The position numbers and the translations under genes were made by a program. The notes under the pieces were generated by a model. The model had not been told where the DNA came from. It did no database searches and worked only from the letters and a program-made list of their open reading frames with translations. Source: Apostichopus japonicus (Eukaryota > Echinodermata > Holothuroidea > Aspidochirotida > Stichopodidae). From it: a stretch of 64,000 nt of DNA. Positions 1 through 13,193 of this stretch are shown piece after piece. The stretch is from NCBI RefSeq assembly GCF_037975245.1, contig NC_092571.1, forward strand, positions 17,791,917 through 17,855,916, read 5' to 3'. The first letter of the stretch is position 1; each line of letters starts with the position of its first letter.

Positions 1-1692
1 TTCCAGAGACCATTAGGTGGGAGTAAGGCATCAACGACAACAAAGCCACTCTCCCCTGTTTAAAACTGCACGACCCGCCCCCCCGGGCCCCGCCCCCCCA
101 TTCTAAAATGATATCGACAATAATAATTAGCTATACAAATATACTATTTTCATCATAACAACTTCGGTATTAATTTTCGGATACTTGCGTACCCACCCCA
201 TAACTTTTAAATAGAAATATGGCTGACTGCGAGAATATATACCACATATAGTCATCGATACAAATAACTTGGGTGTTTACTTCTTTTCAAATTTGTTGTA
301 TTTAGGTCATATCATTTGTAATACCGCCCCACTATTGATAACAGTGTCTTATATGTGTCAAAAATCAATCTTCCACACCATCAAGTACGGTACTGTACGT
401 ATATATAGTATAGACCGTTTACCTGATGTGTCAGTATCATAGAAATTGATAAATTTCTATGGTCAGTATACATCACTACATCGATCCATTGGATATACAT
501 GCCACGTGGTAATTATAATATATAGTAACATGGATATTTCATAGTAAACAGAATTATATCGGTTATATTCTAAGCTATATGGTATATGAACAGGTGACTG
601 ATTTTGATGTACTTCGTCCAAGCGACCACTCCCACTTGGTAATTAACCTGTTCTACTTTTGATTCCGATCATTATTTCACGATAAAATGCATTGGTTTAC
701 ATATATACAAATCTGATCTGGCAAATCATGGTTCATTATTTAAAAATACGGCCTACATAACACCTCCATCCCTCACCCCTGGCACCCCTCCGCAACACAA
801 CAGTAGTAGACCAGGCCTAGTGACGATTGGGTGGGATGGGGGGGGGGGGTCTCCATTGATTGTCTAATACTTGGCCAGTGAAAAATGTTGGTTGGAGCAA
901 TGAGTCCGAGTGTCTAATTATTGAAATATTGCGGACCGGCCCGGGATCGATTTTTGTTCGTGGACAGTATTAAAATAAGTTTTCGGGCAACATTGGATCG
1001 AACGGCCTATTGAGAACACCTGGTGTAGATTGAGAGAGAAATGGAGAGAGTGTGTGTGTTGTTGTTGAGAAAAATTTCACTATATGGGGCCTATAATATG
1101 AAATCATTTTCAGAGCTTCTAGTCAATTTTATAAGACTATTGAAGAACACCATCTGTATAAACCGAAAGATACAATGTAACAACGAAAAGAAATCCGAAG
1201 CAGGCCTATACGTGTCATTCTTATGTTCAACTTTCCAATTGAAAAAGAAAGCCTTATAAAATAAAGTATGCTTCTCATAAACCGCACACAACAAGAACAA
1301 ATGACCAGCGTGAGTGGTGATGCTCAGTGGATAGGAAGCTTCCAAAAAGTGTGGGGGGGGGGCAACATCAGTGGGGCACTTTCTCATTCCACAACCACCA
1401 CTCGTTATGCTTAAACCGATACACACCGGCCATTTCACTTAAACATATATGATGTGTTAGTATGCTATCAATGCTATTTATTGATAATGTTTATTGTTAA
1501 CCGTGTTACAAAAGATGCCATTTTAGAAATAGAATGAACAGACTAAAAATAAATTATTAAAATAAAATATTAAAATAAACAAAGGCTTAAGATATCCAAA
1601 AGACAGTTCTTCATCAAAGGGCACATTTTATTTGCCGGTAGGTCACATTTGCTATTTTGGAAAAGTGCCCCCCGGCCCCCCCCCCCCCGGTG
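1..1692. other. 5' flank or intron, no gene recognised
   Basis: AT-rich sequence with homopolymer C and G tracts (about 70-80, 838-849, 1351-1360). Short open frames occur on both strands but have no domain features or convincing splice sites. A short palindrome (about 438-462, 10-bp arms around CATAGAAATT) is the only structure seen. Confidence 0.5.
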
Positions 1693-1740
1693 ATGTTACA
1701 TATATTTGGACAGACTCACTATCGCTACCTGTTTTTCCAG

Positions 1741-1900
1741 GGCACCCATATTCTACGTACCTGGAAAAGGTTGCAGTGCATATTTCTAATGAATGGCGTT
1801 TGGTCAGACATGCGTACTTGTCACACAACAGCTGCTTTCAATTATCACATGTCGTCTGCTCAGAATGGGAAAGTAGTTCGAATGCATGCAACTGGGACCC
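1741..1900 (+). CDS. Candidate upstream exon (unrecognised)
   Basis: A pyrimidine-rich acceptor (TGTTTTTCCAG) ends at 1740 and a strong donor GTGAGT begins at 1901. The 160-base interval is open in the frame that starts in phase 0 and ends in phase 1, which joins EGF1 at 3212 in frame. The predicted 53 residues contain two cysteines (LQCIF and RTCHT) and no domain I recognise. The same frame is open back to an ATG at 1693, so it could also be an initiating exon, but that start is not followed by a clear signal peptide. A second frame is also open across the interval, which weakens the case. It may be chance. Confidence 0.25.
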
Positions 1901-3211
1901 GTGAGTGAGAAATAAGAAGTTAAAACCACTTCAATGGCATTTGTTTCCTTTTAAGACAGTTTACCATGTCTTTGACTTCATGCATGAGACAGAACGAACG
2001 CATCGTAGTGCTGCTGTTTTCGTGCACTATGTAAATACGTTTACTTTGAAAATGTGATAACTTGGCTGCCAAAATAGGAAAGTAGGAACGACCATCTGTG
2101 TGCTAGGCCTAGGCTAATTTACTTTATGGACCACTGTCACATAACACTAACAACAGTAGCACACCGGGCTGGCAGGAAGTCTAAAACATGTCATAAGAAA
2201 CATTAAAACTACAACTTTGCGGTACCTATAAGTTAAAGACCGTTCGTATTTTGATAATAGGCTGGAGAGAAAAGATGGTACATTAACACAGTAACTTAGT
2301 AAGGCGAGGAATGCATCGAAGTTCTAACTAAACTAGTTAAGGCCTAGGTCCTACTTCAGCGTAGGCCTGCCTATTGACTTAGCCTACATCTAATTCACAC
2401 TGACATGTTCTCCCAACGCTTGCTAGGCCTGCGCAGTATGTACTGTGTGTCATACTTTGGTAGGAACTGTGGTCAAGATGTATAGCTTTCCTCTTCAAAG
2501 TAGATATCAAAGACTCAACTAGCCCCAGTGGGAATACAATCCAACTCTACGACTGGATGTTATTTTATGTTGGCCGCATGGTGTTACAGTAGGATGACTT
2601 TTGTACACAAAAACAGTGATTGCAATTCTAGAGGGACCCTAAGTGCATCATTGATAAACATTGAAGATAAAGCAAAGCCAGCCTTGTTGGCTGTCCATGT
2701 GTTGAATAACAAATTTTGCTGCTGTTCTTATAAAATCATGAATGAATTTTACCTTTTTAACTCAGCAATGGAGATAGTATCAAGGCAGAAGTTACTTATA
2801 CATGAATATTATTTATAGGCTCTGCCTTATATACCTTTGGTAAATCTCAGAAGTTGTTATATATAGTCTTTCAGTTATTTGTGTGAAAATGACTCATATT
2901 TGTTACAACAGTTTGCTCTGTTATTTCATTAAAAGACAAATATTACCTCAGTGTATGCATGATCCTCGTGATTCTCTCTGCTATTGTGACAATCAAATTG
3001 ATTCATAATTACACTAAATTTGGTCAGTTTCCACATTTGTTAACTTAGAATTATGCCAAGTAGCAAATTTTGTTTGTGTACTAAACATACATACCACTCT
3101 TTCTTGACCTACAATCCTATCCCTTTCTCAGTATAGCTTACCACTGGAAACCTAATAACTATGTTAACATTTTTTATCTTAATGTTTCAATTTTTTCCCC
3201 TCCCATGGCAG
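1901..3211. other. Probable intron or 5' flank, nothing recognised
   Basis: AT-rich sequence without recognisable exons or repeats. An open frame at 2528-2818 encodes a cysteine-containing but featureless peptide and lacks splice signals. Confidence 0.4.
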
Positions 3212-3340
3212 TTTGTGAATTTGACCCATGTCCATCTGGAGAAAGGTGTTTTGAAAGAACTGCTTTAGGAGCAGCGCCTTATGCGTGCGAGTGTGCACCC
3301 CCTGGGGGCATAGGATTTGATTGCCTCAATACCCTTATCC
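3212..3340 (+). CDS. EGF-like domain exon 1
   Basis: 43-codon exon. Acceptor CCATGGCAG ends at 3211 and donor GTGAGT starts at 3341; phase 1 to phase 1. Six cysteines are spaced C-x4-C-x5-C-x12-C-x-C-x10-C, the EGF pattern, with motifs DPCPSGERC, YACEC and GGIGFDC. No calcium-binding D-x-D/N-E signature is seen before the first cysteine, so it looks like a non-calcium EGF. It sits upstream of the CUB exon and would lie at the N-terminal side of the HYR array. Confidence 0.8.
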
Positions 3341-6300
3341 GTGAGTATCTAGAATATATATACCAAACAGAGGTATCCATTTTGAGTATACATGTACTAA
3401 CAGATGATAATAATTTTGTAATTATAATTTATCATTGAAAGCTATCATTTATATTTGTCCATTCTTTTCTAGATCAGGCTGCTGAACGTGAAAGACAGAT
3501 ATATACAACCCAGGGAGGCTATATATTTAAGAAAGAAAAACAAATTATTAATGGAAGAACTGTACTGAAATAGGTCTTTTTACTTCTATCCAAGATCAAA
3601 AACCTGTTGGTCGTCTATGCTGACTACATTCAGTTCACCAAAAGGAATTCTAAACAGCTATCTCAGAGTTTCATCAGTCATTGTAATAAATCTGCAATTC
3701 TCATGACCGGCTTGCTTCAAGATGCTAAACATGCCTTATTTGGCCTTGCGAGGAAAAGTCAAGTTTGACTCAAACTAATCATTCTCTGTGAGGGAAAATT
3801 AATGTATTATAGGTTTCTAACTTTCATAATTCAAATTATTACTGTTGTGATGGAATTCCTGACATTATGGGTCAGTCATTTGCTTAATTATTCAATATCC
3901 ACTGATTTGTTTGAAATCTTCCATCATCAACTTGCCTTTTTTTAAATTTTTTAAATTTTTAATGTTATACTCAAAAGCAATATGTTATAATATATCATTC
4001 TTTAATGGCTCAAGTGTCTATATTTAATTAAGTTTGGCTTACTTATTGTTGATATTTTTGGACCATATTTCTCACCCTTGTCTTTTGTTTTTGCTTTGTC
4101 CAGCTTATACGGAGTTATTCACTTGCTATGGAAGGCAATGTACAAGTGCTTCATTCTCTACTCCAAATTTTCCAAGTGCCTACCCGACCAATTACAGAGC
4201 GGTCTACCTCATTTTTGTTCCGGGAGGAGAAGAGATTACCTTCCAACTTGGATTTCCTTACGATATCGGACCCGGAGACTTCCTTTACGTCGGTAGAGGC
4301 TTGGACTTCACCGGAACCGATTTGCTGCGTCCTAGCATCTCGGGAGAATTTTACCGGTTTGGCACTGGGGATGGCACTTTCGTTCCCTTCACCCTGCTGG
4401 GGGATGCATTCTGGATGTATTTTGTATCCGATACGACTAACACTGAGTTGGCTGAAGGGTTTGGAATCGTTTGGACGGTTAGAATGGGTAAGTTCTCAGA
4501 CCAAAATAACCGTTCTGAACAAGGGTAAAACCTAAAGTTGAATAACTAAACCACAGAAAGGATACAAGTTTACTCTTCATTTGTATTACCAAGTTTTATT
4601 TAACCAAATATTAAAATATTTTCTCAGTAGTCACTTTCCCACCCCACTAAGTATGTGGACAGAGCTGACTGTTGTTGTTAATATGAACTGTCCTGACTTT
4701 CAGCTTTTTGACACACTGTCAATGCATTGCAATCGTTTTTTGCCATCCAGCTACTATAAGATACTACAAGGTCATGTACAAATCAAAATGGCAACTGTTA
4801 GCTTTAATGGCAAGCTTTGATTGATAAAACTCACCTCATGTTTCAAGATGGAGTTGAACTACTGTACTTTTAGTTAGATAGGGATGATCCAACATGTGGG
4901 CTTCCCACCAGAATCAACCACCAGAATCAACCACCAGAATCAACCACCAGAATCACTCAAGTTAAGAGTGCAACATACTACAGCTAGAGCATTGTGGAGT
5001 GTTGTAGTCGATATGTGCTTGCGATCTGAAGATAAACTGGTTTGAGTTCTGGCTGCATCATTCTAAGCAGGAATATATCCTGTGTGTGTTGTCAAGTCGT
5101 GTGAGAAAAAGGTGACCTTGATAAAATATACTATAAATACCTTCAACTTTCACCTTTATATTTAAGTGTAAGAAATCTATAAAGTCTTCCAAGCAGGTGA
5201 AAACTAATTGTTCATTTACCTCAAGAGTAGATCACAATAACATTTCCTGTAATACCTTCCTGAATACCTTCCTGCTTTCTTACCGGTGTTGAAGCAATGA
5301 GGCTTAGCAATCATAGTAAGGTGGGTTTTTCATCCAAGAGCATTCCACGTTTTCCCATCTGAAATGACTTTCTAAGTTGAAAAGATTCCAAATTTGAGTT
5401 AAACTGTTGAATTGGAAGCCACCCGATATTTAAGTTGTAATCCTTGTGGGCTTCTCCCACATTTTTGGATGCTTAAGGGTCTTAAAAAAACTGCTGATTA
5501 TTTATTATAATTATTTCTCTTGTCTTTTAGTCACCACTCAGGGTCCAGAAATATTGAACTGTCCGGCAGATCTGGCAATTACTGGTCCTGCTAATCTTAA
5601 TCAAGTGACAGTCACATGGATCCCACCAACATCGTCAGACTCAACAGCTGTGGCGTCTTCCAACAGATCACCCGGTGATCTATTTGATGTCCCCTCAGAA
5701 ACCACAGTGATGTACACATTCACAACTGCAGGAGGCGAATCTACCTGCAGCTTTCTTATAGTGATTCGTAAGTGGAAAATGGTGAACTTTTTGAAGTTAT
5801 AATACTTCATCTTTGCACTTAATCAGAAAATGAGTTGAATAATCTGTGCCATTTTGTAACCAAATGTTTACACTTCACAAAAATTGGTAGCTTATGTAAA
5901 AGTGGATGAAGATTTTCAACCAGCATGGATTGAGAGATAGAGATGATGTGTGGGTGGGGGGGGGGGGGAATAGGGGTTTGGGTTGAGTTGGGGTGGCACA
6001 GTTCATTAGTGAAATCTCTTTTCTAATTTTTGTGCAATGAAATGAGTGTTACCAACAAATTTATTAAATTTGAAAAGTTATGACATAAACTTTCTTGCAC
6101 TCTTGAGTTCAGATCAGTAGCTCTTGATTACTCCAATGTTCATAAGAGATGCGAAAGCTGAAGATAAACCAGCCTCATAGATGGAAAAAAATGTCCTGTC
6201 ACTAATTGATTCAAGTAGAAAATTGCTTGTTTTTCTTAAACCAGTAGTTACCGTGAGAAATGCCTTTTCTTTTGGGTAAGATCACAAAACTCTCAAATCT

Positions 6301-9300
6301 TTCTTCTTTTGTTTTATCACAGGTGATCCCAATGCTGATGCACCTCCTGTAGTGAGCAACTGCCCGACGCCCATCAACACAGTTGCTGATGATGCCTTTA
6401 GTGGTGCTCTGGTGGACTGGAGGGCACCTGATGTCACTGATGACTCTGCAGGGATGTTGACTATTTCTCAGTCCCATACTCCCCCTGAGTTTTTTGCCAT
6501 CGGTGACCATTCGGTGACGTATACCTTCACTGACTCAGCCGGGAACACTGCAACTTGCAATTTCATGGTCACTGTTTCAGGTTGGTGGCACAACAGTTTC
6601 ATAGCAACCATTCAACTTAGTCGTCAAAGGCACCCCGAAAAGTTTTCAAACCCATTTCGATTCATGATTAACATGACTGATTGATTTTGACTAATATTGT
6701 AACCATGCATGGTTATTTAATTAAATGAATCCATGCAATATACATTGAAAAAGTAGCATTGATTAAACAAACTAAAAAATAAAAATATACAAAAGAAAAT
6801 AAGAGCGTACCAAAGAAAATGTTGGCTAAAGCGCAAGTCCATTTAATATTCAAATAATATTGAAAAAATAAAAATAAAACAATGATTGAAACAATTTGTT
6901 ACCAAAATTGGACCTGGAGATGATATGTGAGGCCTCGTCCTTCAGTCTTGTCCGAATTGGCCGATACGTTGATCATAAGGTTGGGTTGGGTTTCTTTTTA
7001 TATTTGGTTGTATGTTACTTTACAAAAATTTTCGAGATAGTTGTTGCTCTTATCCTATAGATGTCACTGCACCATCCTTCACGCGATGCCCCTCCGCCAT
7101 CAGTGTAACAACTGCATCGACGGAAGGCATGACTGTCACATGGCAGCCACCGACCGCCACCGACAACTCTGCACAAGTAACTGTGACGAGTATGTTTGAC
7201 TCGGGGGATTTCTTCGATTTGGGTGTTACCACAGTTACTTACAGAGCCATCGACAGCAGTGGCAATGCAGCGACTTGCGAGTTCACCGTCACTGTTAGTA
7301 AGTGTGTGAAGTCTTTTAGATATATTAAGTGATTTTATGAATCCAGCCATTGTAATTGAATTTCATACATCAAACATTTACATTATGACCTCAACTAGTC
7401 TTGTTCAAACTGAAGAAATCTTTCAAGTAGCCATTCCAGAGGATCATGAATGGAAATGTGAAAAAAATGTTGTTGCTTTTTTTCAAGTTTATTTGTAATT
7501 GGCTGGTAACTTTTCTGTTGTTCTTTCAATTTATACATTGAAAATATACCCATATTAAGGTTTATACAAATCTGTTAGAGTACCAGTCAAAACTAGCAGG
7601 ATTTCTGTTAACTTTCATCCAGCTGTACTTTAGTAACGAGCCAACCCAATCCGATGCCAGTATTATGACTTGACCAAACTACTTCAACATGCATTGAAAA
7701 TATTAAGAACAACCCTTATCTGCTCCTGAAATTTGTAAAAGAGATTACAAAGAAAGTTTGTGACAATATAGGTGTGAGATAGATTGAAGCTTATCAAGTT
7801 TACATAATTTCTGACAAGATTTGCTGGAAACAAAATTTTTTACAGTCCTACCCTGATTCTTGCTTTAATTGATTGATTTTTAAAATTATTTCTCAAGTAA
7901 CTTGTTTCAAAGTCCTTCATTAAGATGCAGTTTACAAATTCTCTCACGAGTTTGCTGTCTAAATTTAAATTTGTAATAATAATTTGGAAGGTCACGATTA
8001 GTATACTAACTTTGGAAGCGGCTACTGATACCCATCTTTTAATATCAGCAGATAGAAAGCAAAAAGCCATTTTCATCTCATTTTAAATAGGCGGTGCAAA
8101 CCAGCCAACAGATATAGCAGTGTCGGGTTGCCCTGGCGACATCACAGAGACAGCTGTGAATGGTGAGGCTTTCATGTTTGTAACTTGGACACCACCTACC
8201 GGTGTGGACCTGATTACTGGTCAGAATGTGGTCCCCACAAGTTCTGTTCAGCCCAACTCATTCTTCAGAGTCGGAACGGAAACCGTCGTCAGATACACTT
8301 TCTTGAGTAGCAGTGGCCAATCAGAAATATGCTCCTTCAGGATAATGGTAGTTGGTAAGTTTTTTGACTGACAATGTACCCACAATGCATCACATCACAT
8401 CGCATCCTTTCCCTCCCCCCCCCCCCCCTGCAACTTGTGTTGATAGTCTTCTCACCCTGGTTAGGCTTATGGTAATGTAATTATGAATGAATATGCATAT
8501 TTAATTTTATAAGTTTTAAATTTGAATAATTTGAATAATACATTATGTTACTGCATTCACATGAGCAGGTTGAGATATATAGTTTAGGATAGGAGTAGAC
8601 GCTAAGCAAAGCAGATGTGTTCTCCTCATCGAGTGTTGAGTTGTGTTATAGTTAGGCCCAACTAAGGACACAACAGAGATGTGCCTGCTAATCTAAATAT
8701 CTATGGTTGTATAGGAAGTATAAAGCATACAGAGGAATATTGAATATGAAAACATTCACAGACACACCAAGTATTATTCTTTCCTTTGAATGAAGTAGCT
8801 GAAGAGTATGAAATCCTTTTCAGCTATTGACACAAGTCAGCCAGCATCACAGCATATGCATCTCAGTCTAGCCGATTACACTTCTAATTGAAAGTAGATG
8901 AAGCGGTGGCTGCAAGTGATGAAATTAAAGCTCACCGTATTCGAGAATTGGAAATCTTGTTTACTAAATTGTTGTTGTTTTTTGGGGGGTTGGAGGGGGG
9001 GTGGACAGGATGATTTCTATGAATGGTACTGATGTAAAAAGAAAGGAAAACAAAATAAATGAAAACCTTCTGATATTCCGAACAGTTTTGAACAATGAGT
9101 CGTCAGGTTCCAATGTCACATACAAAACCTTTGTTGGATTCTGTGCTATATAAGACTAGTTATTATTATTATTATTTTAATTATAAGATCAAACATCAAA
9201 GTTGATTTCATTGTGTACTTTTATCAATTGGGACACATTTCAAAGTGGTTGTTGCAAGATATAACATAAAATAATTACAAACTTGGTTAAAGAAGAATTA

Positions 9301-12300
9301 TAGTGTTTGTACTGTAGTGAAGACAAGTGACTATCAGGGAAGTGATCTAGTCTTTATTAATAATGGAGGACTATTGTCATAGTCAAGTTAAGTTTGGTAT
9401 TTGACAGAAGGTAACAAAAGCAATTTCAATCCTGTGTTGCTCTGTGGTTATACTGTAGGACTATAACAGAATATTTTTGGTCACATTTTCAGAATATTAA
9501 AAATAGTTACAGTATACTTGACTTGCACTGAGACACATATTATGTCATCATAAATTATGTGCTTAAGTCGTAATTCTGTTCATTGATTACAATCTACTTG
9601 TGAATTTCTTGTAACCTCCCCCCTCCCCCCCAAGAAAAAAGAAGAAGAAGAAAAGACAAAGAAAAAGAAAAAAGAAACAAAATTTGACCTTAATGCAATC
9701 AAAATTGTATACTTGTTGGGTCTATGACAATATCAACATTTTATTCAAAACTTTGAAATAACATAACACATTTCCTTTCTTCAAAAGTTGATGTTCCTTG
9801 CAATGTCATTTATTTTTTCTTTTAATCTTTATTTCTAAGCTGGTGGAGTAGATGATTTGAGAGTTGTGGGATGTAGTAACGACATCGTCGAGATTGCCCC
9901 ACAAGGGTTCAACTTTGTGACTGTGGCTTGGACGGTACCATCAGCAGTTGACCAGTTTAATAACATCCTAACGGGGCAAAGTGCAACAGAGCCGGGAAAT
10001 TATTTTGAAGTCGGTACAACGACTAGAATCACCTACAACTTTATGGATAATTTTGGCAACACAGCAGTCTGTTCCTTTCTGGTCACAGTACAATGTACGT
10101 ATTTTATGGAGCCTCTAATTTACATTTATTTCATATGTATGTGGCATCTTGAAAGAGCATTGCAAAAGCAAATCATCATTCTGGTTTAGCTATCTCGATT
10201 AATGTAAGATAAAGGGTCAATTATAAAGGAAAAAGGTAATGGAATTTGTAGGAACACAGTATGGTTGACAATTTCGTACGGTGAAAAGTCATGCTTACAT
10301 AGAACATTGACAACAGATGAAAAGAGAAATTAAAGACCAGCTCTCGGAGCGACTCAGGAGTGTCACCGTACTGAGATTTCTAGCCACACCATTGTGGGAA
10401 CGTCTATTCTTAACATGCCCAACAGGAATTAAGTATAGGATTGCCCAGGGCTGGACATAACATTAGTCCTAATGCAAGGATTACAGGCTTAGGCTGACCA
10501 TGGTAATCAATGGAACAGTTTGTATACTGTAAAGTGGATGTAGTGGGAGAAAACATGTTCTATATAAAAAAAATTAAAAAAAGAGTACACAGTATTGTAC
10601 ACTCTGTACCATTAGTACTAAGTAAGAAATTATGACAGTCTTTCAGCAATTGGTTAGCTTTTTTGCTTTGCACGCCATTTTAATTGCATCATTGCTCACG
10701 TAGTCCTGAAGGGGTCAATTCCAGTCACACTATGCTTTGTGCACTAACAGTAGGGAAAAATTCCAAACCATTGTGAAGGCAACGCATATTGTAAGTGTGG
10801 TATTTACACACGTCATGCTTCAATTGCACAGAGGTTACAGTGAGAATATAGTATTGAAGCTTTGTCTATTACAGACACAGGATATTTGTACTTTTCTCTA
10901 TGTAGTGCTTTGAAGTGTGACTAACGACAAAGTTGTCTGAAAGTAAGCGTAAGTAATTTGTAAACTAGAAAAAATTATGAATATTCATGTATGATATTTT
11001 GCATGATCAAAGCAGACTGTAACTACAGTTTTACATTTGATATGAGATTATTCAAGTAGCTTGACAAGTGTTGTCATAATTTAAATACAGAGAACAAGCA
11101 TGTAATGAATATATAATGAATATGTAAGAAAGGGCACATGTTTATTAATGACATGTAACTAATATAAAATAAATACCATATTATGAATATTTTATGTAAG
11201 GCATATAATGAATATATAGTTACTAACTTACTAGCATGTGGCTAGCATAGCATAAAATTAAACAGGTGCTGTGCCCAAGTGGATAAAGGGGGTAGCATTT
11301 GTAGCAATAGTAAGGCATAGCAAATGGGAGGTTCCGGGTTTGATACCCGGCCGGGTTATAGTTAGTTGGGTTTTTCATCCAAGAGCAATCTACGGTTTTC
11401 CTATCTGAAATGACTTTCTGAATTGAAAATATTCCAAATTTGAGTTCAAATGTTGAATTGGAAGCCACCTGATGTGTAAGTTGTAATCCATAAGTCCATT
11501 GTGGGCTTCTCCTACGTTTGTGGTCGCTTAAGCATCCTAAAAATAGCTACTGATTATATATTTAATTATTAATACTAAAGCATTAACGCCATTAACCTCA
11601 TTAAATTACTTTAAAATATTGAGACTTTCGAGAAATTCGAAACAATTGATGTCTGATGAAACAGAAGCTAACAATTAAATATGAATAAATAATTTTGTCG
11701 AAAAGGTCTTGTCATACTACACCAATCATGAAAGAAATGCACTGGCTTCCTGTTACTTACAGAATTGTGTTCAAGTTAATGCTGATTGTCTACAAGTCTC
11801 TACACAATGTGGAGCCTTTATACATCTCTGATATGCTTCAAGAATACATTCCGACCCGTAATCTTTGTTCAAGTGATAGGGTTACTTCTCAGGGAATCTA
11901 AATCCGACCATTCTTGTGGGAATAGATCTTTTTCAGTTGCTGCCCCGCGATTGTGGAATATGTTACCACTTGAAATCAAGACGGCTAAGAGTGTCTCCTC
12001 CTTAAAACAGAAGCTTAAAACTCACCTTATGAGACGACCTTTTGCGTCTTGAACGTCCATTTCTCTGGATATATGGGCATTATAATTCTTTGTTGTTAAT
12101 ATGATAAGTATCATGAAACAATATTTTATGTTTTGAATCAGACTAAAGTCAAACAGAGGAAGCGTACCAACAGTTCAGCACTTTTAATCAAATCTGGACT
12201 CTAAAGTCAGATTGACAAAGGTTTTCCCAAGTTTTAAATGCAAAGATCAGACAATCTATGAGTATAGATTTAAAGCCATTTTATTGCTGTTTTTGCATGT

Positions 12301-12883
12301 AATGTGACAAATACTTCAAATTATGGATGAATTTTAAAGCAGTTTAACATGGTTCATCAGTGCCTACCAAAAGCTGTTATAACAGAATGGCACTGACATG
12401 TGTTAATAGTTGTTGTTTATTAAACCTCGCTGTATAGAGTACAATAACAATTTAAAATTGTGGCCATATTTACTCATATTCCAAGCAGTTCTCTTGTATC
12501 TACCCTAATATGAACAACCAAAGAAATGCAGTTCTTCAATGACTTTACAGGATGATATTAAAATTAATCCTTATTTTGTTTTAAGCCGTCGGTGATCAAC
12601 TGATAATCGAAGGCTGCCCGAACACAGTTCAGGAAACCATCGCATTGGGCTCGGCCACCGTCTCAGCCGTCTGGACACCTCCAACGGTCTCGGCGAATGC
12701 CATAGGAGATGTGCAGGTTTTTAGCAACTTTCAACCCGGCGATCAATTTCCTCCTGGGGAGACAACTGTGACGTACAGTTTCACTGATACTGCGGGCAGC
12801 ACAGGGATCTGCATCTTCACTGTTATTGTGTCTGAAGCAACAGGTAAAAAACAGTACACTAATTATTTAAGTAACTGCTGCTG

Positions 12884-12967
<84 letters not shown>

Positions 12968-13158
12968 TTAACTAAAATACCATCATACTGCGTACCGATC
13001 ATCAGGCATCGCGAGCCGTACCCGTGAAACTCCGAGTAGCAGTATGATGGTATTTTAGTTAAGTATATTATGTGATATTCTAGCTCTGCCTTGGCATAGA
13101 GCACTCTTTGTGAATATTGGCCACCATTATATGTGATATATATAAATATATATATAAG

Positions 13159-13193
<35 letters not shown>

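Noticed and set aside
1091-1438. 115-residue minus-strand frame near the left end
   Set aside because: Low-complexity surroundings, no domain and no neighbouring exons on that strand.
3473-3573. Alternative terminal exon after EGF1
   Set aside because: Acceptor-like start and an in-frame stop, but no domain, no poly(A) signal and too short to trust; noted only as a possibility.
6211-7350. Minus-strand open frames opposite HYR exons (also near 14729, 17685, 22766, 36000, 43945, 46501)
   Set aside because: Shadows of plus-strand HYR exons; no domain signature or splice support of their own.
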